In this document: piece after piece, positions 18,781 to 27,738 of the stretch | How the letters are laid out: every line of letters starts with the position of its first letter | How positions within the stretch are numbered: the stretch's first letter is position 1 | Assembly: GCA_020638735.1 (NCBI GenBank) | Contig: JACKHZ010000012.1 | Coordinates: forward strand, 1 to 64,000 | Direction of reading: 5' to 3' | DNA length: 64,000 bases | From: Planctomycetota bacterium | GTDB lineage: Bacteria > Planctomycetota > UBA1135 > UBA2386 | Translations under genes and position numbers: made by a program | The notes under the pieces: generated by a model | What the model was told of the DNA's origin: nothing | The model's database searches: none | Seen by the model: the letters and a program-made list of their open reading frames with translations, nothing else

Positions 18781-19086
18781 TCAGTCGATGATCGCGAGGA
18801 TCTCGTCCTCGCCGAGGATCAGCATCTCCTCGCCGTCGATCTTGATCTCCGAGCCGGCGTAGGAGGAGAACAGCACGCGGTCCTTCTGCTTGACCGAGAG
18901 GGCCTGGCGCTCGCCGTTGTCGAGCAGCTTGCCCTTGCCGACCGCGACGACCACGCCTTCGCGCGGCTTCTCCTTGGCGGTGTCGGGCAGGATGATGCCG
19001 CCCTTGGTCTTGTCGTCGGCGGCTACGCGCTTGACGAGGACGCGGTCGCCGAGGGGGGTCACAGTCGCGGTCTTGGTCTTGGACAT
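18781..19086 (-). CDS. groES: Co-chaperonin GroES
   Basis: The 101-residue protein has the GroES fold signatures: LGDRVLVKR near residue 12, the mobile loop KTKGGIILPDTAKEKP, and the closing GEEMLILGEDEILAI. It caps the GroEL ring. A good ribosome-binding site (GAAGGA, about 6-8 nt before the ATG) is visible on the minus strand. It is the first gene of the groESL pair, with a response regulator gene 97 nt upstream on the same strand. Confidence 0.97.
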   Translation of the reverse strand: MSKTKTATVTPLGDRVLVKRVAADDKTKGGIILPDTAKEKPREGVVVAVGKGKLLDNGERQALSVKQKDRVLFSSYAGSEIKIDGEEMLILGEDEILAIID

Positions 19087-19183
19087 CGGGGGTTCCTTCT
19101 GGGGATCAGTAGATCGTTGCTGGGGAGAGTTGAGGGGCGGCGGCGCGATCGAAGGGAGTCGGGCGCCGGCCGCTCGGGGGCGA

Positions 19184-19684
19184 TCAGGGGGCCGGCGGGG
19201 GCGTGCCGCGGCGGCCGTGCGGCAGCCATTGCCGCTGTTGGTCCAGGTGCTGCTGACACAGCATCGTGTTGGGCGACCGCGGCAGCGGGTCGTGCAGCGG
19301 CATCACCGGGCCGCCGAAGTGGGAGTGGATCAGGTTCTGCAGCGACTGGCGCAGGCGTTCGAGCTCCAGCGGCTTGCGCAGGAAGGCGAAGAACCCCGCC
19401 TCGCGCGCCGCGGCCGCCTCGTGGGCCGACGCCAGGCCGGACATCAGGATCGCCGGCAGAGGGCGCAGCGCGGCGAGCTGCTGGAACAGCTCCAGGCCGG
19501 TGGTCTCGGGCAGGTGGAAGTCGAGCAGCGAGAAGTCGAATCGTTGCCGCTCGGCGAGACGCAGCGCCTCGGTCGCGAACGCCGTCGCCGTGACGCTCCA
19601 GCCCTGGCTGGTCAGGTACTCGCCGAGGCAAGCTCGGAGCGAGTCGTCGTCCTCGACCAGCAGGATGCGGAAGCTCTGGGGCAT
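19184..19684 (-). CDS. Response regulator with a single receiver domain
   Basis: The 166-residue protein has a CheY-like receiver. It carries the acidic pocket LLVEDDDSLRA at the start, the likely phosphoacceptor Asp in FSLLDFHLPETTG, the conserved Ser/Thr in ILMSGLAS and Lys in FLRKPLE. The last 45 residues are a short Pro/Gln/His-rich tail with no DNA-binding domain, so it probably works by protein contact or as a phosphate relay. ATG 19684 was chosen because MPQSFRILLVEDD is the normal family start; upstream Met codons would add an unlikely Cys/His/Arg extension. No histidine kinase is nearby. It lies 97 nt upstream of groES and might be co-transcribed with it. Confidence 0.8.
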   Translation of the reverse strand: MPQSFRILLVEDDDSLRACLGEYLTSQGWSVTATAFATEALRLAERQRFDFSLLDFHLPETTGLELFQQLAALRPLPAILMSGLASAHEAAAAREAGFFAFLRKPLELERLRQSLQNLIHSHFGGPVMPLHDPLPRSPNTMLCQQHLDQQRQWLPHGRRGTPPPAP

Positions 19685-20059
19685 GATGGCGTTGCGTTCG
19701 GGCGCCCGCGCGAAGCAAGCCATGTGCCGGCACACCCAGTCGGCCGCAAGTCGATTTCTTGGAGCTGCTTGTGGTAATTCCTCGAGCTGTGTCCGGTGTG
19801 CGGATCAGGCCGCCAGTGCCATTTTGGCGGAGTTGACCGGGTCAGTGCCTGTCAACTTGGCGCAGGCCCGGTCCGCGTTCCTGCCGGTGGGCCCGCGGAG
19901 GCTGGGGGCGGCGGCATGGGGAGGCCAACATGGCCAGTTCCCCGAGGAGGCCAGTTCCCCTGGGGTCGGGCGGCCGCCTCGGCCCGGCCCGGACGGAAGG
20001 ACGCCCCGCGAGGGCGCTGCGGAGGGGCGCCACCAGGGGCGCCGCGCGACCGACCGCGG
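19685..20059. other. Non-coding gap with an inverted repeat
   Basis: No convincing gene was seen in these 375 bases. They hold an inverted repeat AGTTGAC-N13-GTCAACT (19831-19857) and a direct repeat of GGCCAGTTCCCC at 19932-19943 and 19949-19960. The inverted repeat is about 150 nt upstream of the response regulator start and could be an operator, but no -10 box was found at a proper distance. Confidence 0.35.
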
Positions 20060-20389
20060 TCAGTCGTCGTCTTCCTCTTCTTCCTCTTCCTCTTCGTCTT
20101 CTTCTTCTTCCTCGTCCTCGTCGATGTCGTCGAAGTCATCGTCGCCGATGCCCTCTTCTTCGTCGTCGTCCTCGTCGGACTCCTCGGCCTCCTCGTCATC
20201 CCAATCGTCGTCGTCGACGTCGCCTTCGTCCTCGTCGTCCTCGTAGGAGGCGAGGACCCGGTCCCAGTCGGCGACCTCGATCGTGCTGTTGCACACGAGG
20301 CACACGCTGTCGTTGTCGCGCAGGTCCTCGAGCTCGTCGAGTTCGCGGTAGACCTTGCCGCACTCGCGGCATCTAACGATCTTGCCCAT
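20060..20389 (-). CDS. Small zinc-ribbon protein with a polyacidic tail
   Basis: The 109-residue protein begins MGKIVRCRECGK. With CLVCN about 20 residues later, this makes a four-Cys zinc ribbon. After residue 50 it turns almost entirely into Asp and Glu, ending in an unbroken run of more than 25 acidic residues with few breaks. The layout recalls FYDLN_acid-type proteins (zinc ribbon plus acidic C terminus), but the FYDLN motif itself is missing. A role in binding basic proteins or nucleic-acid-associated partners is conceivable but unproven. The start was set at ATG 20389 because the Cys-rich part follows at once; the upstream in-frame extension has no family-like sequence. Confidence 0.7.
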   Translation of the reverse strand: MGKIVRCRECGKVYRELDELEDLRDNDSVCLVCNSTIEVADWDRVLASYEDDEDEGDVDDDDWDDEEAEESDEDDDEEEGIGDDDFDDIDEDEEEEEDEEEEEEEEDDD

Positions 20390-20537
20390 GGCTGTCGGTT
20401 TCGTCGGGTAGGGGCTCGCGCCCCGGGAACGCAGCCGATGCATACCAAGCCGACCCGCCAAGGCAATGCCCGGTGTGGGGATTCTTGTCGCCAACCTGCC
20501 TCAGCCGGGACACGGATGGTGTCGATGACCGACTTGC

Positions 20538-20978
20538 GTGTCCAAGTCCATCCTGGTGATCCTCGGCCTGGGTGCCGCGGGGTGCGTGCTGCTCAGCCTG
20601 ATGATGAAGCAGCTGGTCGGCCTCGAGGCCGATCGGGCGCGCTCCCCCTACCTGCCCGTGCTGGAGAACAAGTTCGGTGCGCGCCTGGTCGGGCCGCTGC
20701 GCATCGACGAGCAGCGCGTCGGCGAAGGCGAGGGCGCGCGGCGGCGCCTCACGGTGCGCGGTCGGGTGCTGGGCGGGCTCGACAAGCAGCGCATGGCGGA
20801 CGCGATGGGCTTCGAGGTGTGGCTCGGCGCGATGCGGGCCGGTGACGCGCCGGACGAGCTGCGCGTGGTGCTCGGCGACGACGACGGCGGCGAGTTGCTC
20901 GACGTCGACGTGCCGCGCCCCAACGCGGCCCGAGGCGCCCGTGGCATGGCGCCGCCGACTCCGCCGCAAGGCCGCTGA
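20538..20978 (+). CDS. Small membrane-anchored protein of unknown function
   Basis: The 146-residue protein starts with GTG at 20538. An N-terminal hydrophobic helix (residues 4-22) is followed by a soluble domain of mixed alpha/beta character with LTVRGRVLGGLDKQRMADAMG and DELRVVLGDDDGGELLDVDVP. The sequence AAGC in the helix is not a good lipobox. No known domain was recognised. A TPR-repeat gene starts 25 nt downstream on the same strand, so the two probably form an operon. Confidence 0.55.
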   Translation: MSKSILVILGLGAAGCVLLSLMMKQLVGLEADRARSPYLPVLENKFGARLVGPLRIDEQRVGEGEGARRRLTVRGRVLGGLDKQRMADAMGFEVWLGAMRAGDAPDELRVVLGDDDGGELLDVDVPRPNAARGARGMAPPTPPQGR

Positions 20979-21003
20979 GCCGCGCGCTCGATAGGCACGG
21001 GCG

Positions 21004-22704
21004 ATGCCCGCTGCCGTCGTCTATGCCTTCGCCGTCGCCGACGGCCTGACCCCGGTGGTCGGCGCGGCGCCGTTCGACGTGCTCGCCCGGCAGCTGCCGC
21101 GCATGCTGGTCATGCGCCTCAACGGCGACGGCGATCGCGGCGTGCGCTTCTTCCCGTTCCTCGGCCCGGTGGACGGCGAACGGACCTTCTTGCGGCTGCG
21201 CGAGCCGTTCGAGCCGAAGGTGCTGCGCGAGCTGCACAAGCAGGGCGAGGTCGAGCTGCTGGCCGACGCGTGGCTGCACCAGGAGCGCATCGTCTGGCGT
21301 GTCATCGACGGTCGCAGCGGTTCGGTGCGCAAGTCGATCGAGCTGCCGTTCGACGCCGCACAGCCGCTCGACGTGCTGCCGCGCCTCGAATTCGAGCTCA
21401 TGGACCTGCTCGGCTGGAGCGGTCGTCCGGCGCGCTCTCCGGCGTTGGCGGGCCCGGCGCTCGGCTGGTTCCTGGTGCTCAAGGACGAGCTGCTGCGGCG
21501 CGAGGCGAACCTGCCGGAGGCGTCCGCGGACCCGTTGCGCTGCGCCGAGCGCTGCGTCGAACTCGCGGCCGAAGACACCGACGTGCAGCAGCTGGTGATC
21601 GACTACCTGGCGCTGCTGCTGCGCCGCGGTCAGCACCAGGAGCGCGTCGCCCAGGTCGTCGCGGCGCTCGCGCCGTCGGTGAACGAGCCCGTCGTGCTCG
21701 ACCGATTGGGCGGGCTCGCGCTTGCCGCCGGCAACGAGAACGCGGCCGCCGCGATCGTCTGCCGCGCCGCGCTGCAGAACCCGCACGACCGCGACCTCGT
21801 CGAACGCGCCGCGTCGCTGGCGTTCCGCGTCGGCGACGACGACGGTCTGCAGCGGATCGTCGCCGCGGCGCGCGCCGCCGGCACCGCGACGCCGTCCGCG
21901 CTGGCGCAGCTCGCGGCCAGCTGTGATCGCCGCGGCGACCACGTCGGGCGGCAGCGGCTGGTCGCCGAACTGGTCGGCAACGACGACCTGCCGGTCCCGG
22001 TGGCGCGGTTGGTGATCACGTTCCTGCTCGACGAGCAGAAGGCGAGCGAGGCCCGGGCCGTCGCCGAGCGCGCGCTCGAGAAGGCGCCCGATCAGGCGAT
22101 GTTGCACTTCGAACTCGGTCGCGCTTGCCTGCAGCTCGATCAGACGGCGCGCGCCTCGACCGCGATGCAGCGCGCGCTCGATCTCGGCCTCAAGCCGGAG
22201 GTCGCCGGCCAGGCGCGGCGGCTGCTGCGGCTGTCGCTCGTACCGGGCCTCTGGGTCGGCACGCAGCTGGTCGAGAAGGCGATCGCGTGCGGTGATCTCG
22301 GCGCGGCGCTCGGCGCCGTGCGCGCGCTGGTGCGCCGCGTCGGCGCTGCCGCCGAGGCATGGCTGATGTTCGGCATCGTCTGCCACAAGCTCGGCCGCGG
22401 CCGCCGCGCCGAGCGGCTGCTGCGCCGCGCGCTGCGCTGCGACGACGACTGCGCCGAGGCGCACAACCGGCTCGGCGTCGTGTTGCTGCAGAAGGGCGCG
22501 ATCGCCGAGGGCTGCGCCCACCTCGAGCGCGCCCACGCGCTGGCGCCCGACGACTCCTCGACGCTGCTGCACCTGGCGCAGGGCAGCGCCCTCGCCGGCC
22601 GCTTCGACGAGGCGACGCGCCACCTCGAAGCCGCCGCGCGCCGTGGCGCCGAACCGCGGCTGGTCGAGGCCGTGCGCCGCGAGATCTTCGCCTCGCGCGA
22701 TTGA
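21004..22704 (+). CDS. TPR-repeat protein
   Basis: The 566-residue protein has no signal peptide. Residues 1-160 form an N-terminal domain (FPFLGPVDGERTFLRLREPF, LADAWLHQERIVWRVIDG) resembling a beta-rich ligand module. From about residue 190 helical repeats dominate, and typical TPR consensus positions are clear from 350 on: ALEKAPDQAMLHFELGRACLQ, LRCDDDCAEAHNRLGVVLLQ, ALAPDDSSTLLHLAQGSALAG. TPRs bind protein partners. The frame ends at TGA 22702-22704, but the same frame stays open for 79 more codons with TPR-like sequence (next entry). The annotated protein may therefore be a C-terminally shortened version. Confidence 0.8.
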   Translation: MPAAVVYAFAVADGLTPVVGAAPFDVLARQLPRMLVMRLNGDGDRGVRFFPFLGPVDGERTFLRLREPFEPKVLRELHKQGEVELLADAWLHQERIVWRVIDGRSGSVRKSIELPFDAAQPLDVLPRLEFELMDLLGWSGRPARSPALAGPALGWFLVLKDELLRREANLPEASADPLRCAERCVELAAEDTDVQQLVIDYLALLLRRGQHQERVAQVVAALAPSVNEPVVLDRLGGLALAAGNENAAAAIVCRAALQNPHDRDLVERAASLAFRVGDDDGLQRIVAAARAAGTATPSALAQLAASCDRRGDHVGRQRLVAELVGNDDLPVPVARLVITFLLDEQKASEARAVAERALEKAPDQAMLHFELGRACLQLDQTARASTAMQRALDLGLKPEVAGQARRLLRLSLVPGLWVGTQLVEKAIACGDLGAALGAVRALVRRVGAAAEAWLMFGIVCHKLGRGRRAERLLRRALRCDDDCAEAHNRLGVVLLQKGAIAEGCAHLERAHALAPDDSSTLLHLAQGSALAGRFDEATRHLEAAARRGAEPRLVEAVRREIFASRD

Positions 22705-22944
22705 GGCCCCGTTGACCGGGCCGCGGCGCAGGCGCATGTTCCGGCGCTGACGTTCGGCTACCTGGCCCTCGCCTGCGCGCGGCTCGGCCGGCACGACGAA
22801 GGCCTGCGCCAGGAACGGGCGGCGCGGCGGCTGCATCCGCAGGGGGTGCTGCTCGACGTCGTGCGCGCCAACTTCGAACGCTGCGGTCCGGCGCCGCAGT
22901 CGTCGTCCGCCACGGTGCGTGCACCTGACGCCGTGCCCGGCTAA
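22705..22944 (+). pseudogene. In-frame C-terminal remnant of the TPR gene after a premature TGA
   Basis: Directly after TGA 22702-22704 the same frame continues for 79 codons to TAA 22942-22944. It contains TFGYLALACARLGRHDEGL and QERAARRLHPQGVLLDVVR, which look like one more TPR helix pair. It ends 13 nt before the kynureninase start, where a gene would normally end. It has no separate start codon of its own. The simplest reading is a nonsense mutation (for example CGA to TGA) or a sequencing error; read-through is possible but unsupported. Confidence 0.65.
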
Positions 22945-22948
22945 TACT
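22942..22948 (+). promoter_or_regulatory. Candidate -10 box (TAATACT) for kynU
   Basis: The box lies 9 nt upstream of the GTG start at 22958 and overlaps the stop codon of the TPR remnant. It fits the leaderless pattern of this window. Confidence 0.45.
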
Positions 22949-22957
22949 GGCCGGCCC

Positions 22958-24169
22958 GTGGCCGACCACCTGACCGAAGACGACCCGCTGCTGGCGTTCC
23001 GCGACCGCTTCCCGATCACGCAGCGCAGCAACTACCTGATCAACAACTCGCTCGGCGCGATGCCACAGGCGTCGCGCGCCAGCGTCGCGCAGTTCCTCGA
23101 CGAGTGGTCGACCCGCGGCGTGCGGGCGTGGGGCGATCGCTGGTGGACGCTGCAGGAGAAGGTCGGCGACCAGGTGGCGCAGGCGCTCGGCGTCGCCGCC
23201 GGCACGGTGTCGATGCACCAGAACGTCGCCGTCGCGCTGGAGATGATCCTCAGCTGCTTCCGCTTCGACGGCAAGCGCAACGGCGTCGTCTACGCCGACC
23301 GCAACTTCCCGAGCGACCAGTACATCTACGAAGCCCGCGCGCGCCACGGCGCCAGGCTGACGCGCGTGCCGGCGGCCGCCGACGGCATCTCGACCGACCC
23401 CGAGCAGGTCGCCGCGGCGATCGACGACTCGACGCTGCTGGTGGCGATCGACCACGTGATGTTCCGCAGCTCGGCGATCGTCGACGTCGCGCCGATCGTG
23501 CAGAAGGCGCGCAAGGTCGGCGCGTTCGTCGTGCTCGACACCTTCCACTCGGTCGGCACGCTGCCGCTCGACCTCGCCGGGCTCGGCGTGCACGCGGCGG
23601 TCGGCGGCGCGCTCAAGTGGCTGTGCGGCGGCCCGGGCAACTGCTTCCTCTACGTCGACCCCAACGAGGCGCGCACGCTGCAGCCGGCGTTCACCGGCTG
23701 GGCGGCGCACAAGCAGCCGTTCCTGTTCTCGCCCGAAGGTCAGGACTACCGCGACGACGGCGGCCGCTTCGCCACCGGTACGCCCAACGTGCCGGCGCTG
23801 TGCTCCGGCAAGGAAGGCATCGCCACCGTGCTCGAGGCCGGGCTGCCGGCGATCCGCGAACGCAGCCAGCGGCTGACGCAGCTGCTGATCGCCGAGGCCG
23901 ACCGCCACGGGCTCGGCGTCAAGTCGCCGCGCGACCCGGAGCGGCGCGCCGGCCACGTCGCGCTCGACGTGCCGCACGGCTACGCGGTCTGCCAGGCGCT
24001 GTCGGCGCGCGAGATCGTCGTCGACTTCCGGCCGGACGCCGGCTTGCGCGTCGCGCCGCACTTCTACAACACCGCGCAGGAGGTGGTCGCCGCCGCGCAG
24101 GCGATCCGCGACATCCTCGACCACGGCGAGCACCAGCCGTTCCTGCGGCAGGAGCGCAAGCCGGGATGA
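22958..24169 (+). CDS. kynU: Kynureninase-like PLP enzyme (aminotransferase class V fold)
   Basis: The 403-residue protein has the class V aminotransferase fold. It carries YLINNSLGAMP near the N terminus, VSMHQNVAVALEM, LDTFHSVGTLPLDL holding the PLP-ring Asp and His, and the Schiff-base lysine K220 in GGALKWLCGGPGNCFLYV. Kynureninase cleaves kynurenine to anthranilate and alanine. The identity is supported by the next gene, which encodes arylformamidase and overlaps its stop (ATGA). Length is close to bacterial KynU (about 415). The GTG start at 22958 follows a TAATACT box. No tryptophan dioxygenase is in the window. Confidence 0.75.
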   Translation: MADHLTEDDPLLAFRDRFPITQRSNYLINNSLGAMPQASRASVAQFLDEWSTRGVRAWGDRWWTLQEKVGDQVAQALGVAAGTVSMHQNVAVALEMILSCFRFDGKRNGVVYADRNFPSDQYIYEARARHGARLTRVPAAADGISTDPEQVAAAIDDSTLLVAIDHVMFRSSAIVDVAPIVQKARKVGAFVVLDTFHSVGTLPLDLAGLGVHAAVGGALKWLCGGPGNCFLYVDPNEARTLQPAFTGWAAHKQPFLFSPEGQDYRDDGGRFATGTPNVPALCSGKEGIATVLEAGLPAIRERSQRLTQLLIAEADRHGLGVKSPRDPERRAGHVALDVPHGYAVCQALSAREIVVDFRPDAGLRVAPHFYNTAQEVVAAAQAIRDILDHGEHQPFLRQERKPG

Positions 24170-24813
24170 GCGACGCGCGGCGCATCTGGGACATCAGCGA
24201 GCCGATCGAGGCGTCGACGGCCGCGTTCCCGGGCGACACGCCGTTCTCGCAGGAGTGGGTGCTGCGCATGGACCGCGGCCACTCGTGCAACGTCAGCACC
24301 ATCCGCATGTCCGTGCACGTCGGCAGCCACGCCGACTCGCCGTTGCACTACGACGAGAACGGCCTCGACAGCGCGTCGTCGCCGCTCGCGCCGTACCTCG
24401 GCCGCTGCCGCGTGGTCGAGGTCCGGGGGGAAGGTTCACCGCGCGTGATCCCGGCCGCGGCGTTGACGCCCGAGGTGCTCAGCGGCGCGACCCGCGTGCT
24501 GTTCCGCACCGCGACGGGCCACGACCACCGCCGCTTCGACGACGGCTTCACCGCGGTCGGCCCCGACGCGGCGCGCGCGCTGGTCGCGGCCGGCGTGCGA
24601 CTGGTCGGCATCGACACGCCGAGCGTCGACCACGCGGCGAGCAAGGACCTGCAGTCGCACCACGTGCTCTACGCGGGTGGTGTGTCGTTGCTCGAGAACC
24701 TCGACCTCAGCGCCGTGCCCGAGGGCGACTACGAGCTGATCGCGCTGCCGCTGCGCATCGTCGGCGGCGACGCCAGCCCGGTGCGTGCGATCCTGCGCGA
24801 GCTGCCTCGCTGA
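24166..24813 (+). CDS. kynB: Arylformamidase (kynurenine formamidase)
   Basis: The 215-residue cyclase-family protein has the metal-binding motif HVGSHADSPLH near residue 46, equivalent to the HxGTHxDxPxH of KynB. It also has PAFPGDTPF-like N-terminal sequence (AAFPGDTPFSQ), GIDTPSVDHAASKDL and a closing LPLRIVGGDASPVRAI. It hydrolyses N-formylkynurenine to kynurenine and formate, supplying the substrate of the upstream kynU product. The start ATG overlaps the kynU stop, which argues for translational coupling. Confidence 0.88.
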   Translation: MSDARRIWDISEPIEASTAAFPGDTPFSQEWVLRMDRGHSCNVSTIRMSVHVGSHADSPLHYDENGLDSASSPLAPYLGRCRVVEVRGEGSPRVIPAAALTPEVLSGATRVLFRTATGHDHRRFDDGFTAVGPDAARALVAAGVRLVGIDTPSVDHAASKDLQSHHVLYAGGVSLLENLDLSAVPEGDYELIALPLRIVGGDASPVRAILRELPR

Positions 24814-24831
24814 CTCGACGACCCAACAGAC

Positions 24832-25233
24832 ATGAAACGCGCCGTCAATCCTCCCGAACTCGCCGCTCCGATCGGCTTCGCGCACGCCTGGCTCGTCGAG
24901 CACGGCGAACAGCGCACGCTCTACCTCGCCGGCCAGTGCGGCTACGACCGGGCCGGAAAGGTCGTCGAGCCCGGTGACCTCGTCGCCCAGCTCGACCGCG
25001 CGCTCGACAACATCGGGGCGATCCTGCGCGATGCGAAGATGGAATTCGCCGACGTCGTGCAGCTCAACTTCTACGTGACGAGCCGCGACGACTACGCGAC
25101 CGCGCGCAAGCAGTTCGGTGCCGTGTGGCGCAAGCACTGCGGCAAGCACTACCCGGGCATGGCGATGTTCCAGGTGGTGTCGCTGTTCGATCCCGACGCG
25201 CTGATCGAGGTCCAGGGGATCGCCGCGCGATGA
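24832..25233 (+). CDS. RidA/YjgF-family protein lacking the catalytic Arg
   Basis: The 133-residue protein has the Rid fold: LYLAGQCGYDRAGKVVEPGD, then LDNIGAILRDAKMEFADVVQLNFYV, and PDALIEVQGIA at the end. The Arg that deaminates imines in RidA (in a PARSxVEV motif) is replaced: the matching stretch reads PGMAMFQVV. It therefore belongs to the Arg-less Rid subgroups, whose functions are mostly unknown. Its place 18 nt after kynB suggests a step in kynurenine or aminomuconate metabolism, as 2-aminomuconate deaminases are Rid proteins, but this is inference. The next gene overlaps its stop codon. Confidence 0.8.
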   Translation: MKRAVNPPELAAPIGFAHAWLVEHGEQRTLYLAGQCGYDRAGKVVEPGDLVAQLDRALDNIGAILRDAKMEFADVVQLNFYVTSRDDYATARKQFGAVWRKHCGKHYPGMAMFQVVSLFDPDALIEVQGIAAR

Positions 25234-25625
25234 GCCCGCGCACCGCAGCGCTGTGGTGCCTCGCGTCGCTGGCCGCGTGCGCGGCCGCACCCGAGGACCG
25301 GCTGCCGATCGACGAGTTCGACGACAGCGCCGGCCGCGTCGAGGTCGCCGTGCTCGGCGACGGCTTCGTGCTCGCCGACGGCCGCCGCATTCCGCTCGAG
25401 GCGTTGGTGCTCGAGCTGCGTCACACCACGCGTCGCATGACGGACGCGCAGCTGCAGCGCTTCGTCGTCTACCTGCGCGTCGCCGAGGCGGTCGGCGACG
25501 CGACCGCTGCCGAGGTCGCGCAGCAGAACCTCAACCGCCTGCTCGACGAACTCGACGTGATGGAGATCGCGCAGGTCAAGCTGTCCTCGGCGCCGCAAGG
25601 GCGCTCTGCTGCGGACTCCCAGTGA
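25230..25625 (+). CDS. Small lipoprotein of unknown function
   Basis: The 131-residue protein has a lipoprotein signal: MSPRTAALWCLASLAAC, with the lipobox LAAC and modification expected at Cys17. The mature part has a short beta-like stretch (VEVAVLGDGFVLADGRRIPLE), then an amphipathic helical region (QQNLNRLLDELDVMEIAQV). No known domain was recognised. It starts in an ATGA overlap with the Rid gene, and its own stop overlaps the start of the HAD gene, so it sits firmly in this operon. Confidence 0.65.
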   Translation: MSPRTAALWCLASLAACAAAPEDRLPIDEFDDSAGRVEVAVLGDGFVLADGRRIPLEALVLELRHTTRRMTDAQLQRFVVYLRVAEAVGDATAAEVAQQNLNRLLDELDVMEIAQVKLSSAPQGRSAADSQ

Positions 25626-26308
25626 GCACCCTCCTCCGACACCTCCCGCCCGAGCTCGTCGTGTTCGACGTCGACGGCACGCTGCACGACACGTTCCGCT
25701 GGTGGGCGCCGATCATCCGCGCCGGCGTGCGCCGCTTCGCCGAGCAGAACGGCATCGAGATCGCCGAACCGGGCGTGCGAGAGGCGGAGGCGGTGGTCGG
25801 CATGAAGGACGCCGGCGTCTGGTCGCCGTTCCTGCCCGATTCGCACAAGCACCGCTGGCTCGAGCTGCGCGCGGTGGTGTTGCCGATGGAGGTCGAAGAG
25901 GTCAGCCGCGGCGTCGACTACCTGTTCGACGGCGTGCGGCCGCTGCTGTTGCACCTGCGCCGCGTCGGCGTGAAGGTCGCGCTGGCCAGCAACTGCCGCA
26001 GCACCTACATGCGTGCCATGCAGGAAGGGCAGGGGCTCGCCGCGCTGACCGACTGGCAGTTCTGCCTCGACAGCCCTGGCGTCGACACCAAGACCGACAT
26101 GCTGCGGCTCGCGCAGCAGGCCGCTGGTGCGTCGCGCGTGGTGATGGTCGGCGACCGCGAGCCCGACCACGAGGCGGCGGTGGCGCTCGGCTGGCCGTTC
26201 GTCTGGCGGCACAACGACCGCTGCCGCATCGACGGCGCCGACCTGGTGTGGAGCGGCGATCCGGACGAGCTGCTGCGCGCGCTCGGCGTGCCGGTGATGG
26301 CCGGCTAG
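25622..26308 (+). CDS. HAD-superfamily hydrolase
   Basis: The 228-residue protein has the HAD motifs in order: motif I FDVDGTLHDT with nucleophile Asp and acid/base Asp, motif II ASNC with the Ser after a beta strand, and motif IV GDREPDHEAA. A four-helix cap lies between I and II, as in phosphoglycolate-phosphatase-like members. It probably hydrolyses a small phosphate ester; the substrate is unknown. The GTG start at 25622 overlaps the stop of the lipoprotein gene, so it is the last gene of the kynU operon. It is convergent with the DUF1501 gene, leaving 6 nt between them. Confidence 0.82.
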   Translation: MSTLLRHLPPELVVFDVDGTLHDTFRWWAPIIRAGVRRFAEQNGIEIAEPGVREAEAVVGMKDAGVWSPFLPDSHKHRWLELRAVVLPMEVEEVSRGVDYLFDGVRPLLLHLRRVGVKVALASNCRSTYMRAMQEGQGLAALTDWQFCLDSPGVDTKTDMLRLAQQAAGASRVVMVGDREPDHEAAVALGWPFVWRHNDRCRIDGADLVWSGDPDELLRALGVPVMAG

Positions 26309-26314
26309 CCCACG

Positions 26315-27724
<1,410 letters not shown>

Positions 27725-27738
27725 GGTCGGGGTGCGGG

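Noticed and set aside
19087..19183. CIRCE operator before groES
   Set aside because: No TTAGCACTC or GAGTGCTAA half-site is present.
20060..20200. TCTTCC/GTC-rich microsatellite-like tract
   Set aside because: On the minus strand it is the Asp/Glu tail of the zinc-ribbon protein, so it is coding rather than a free repeat.
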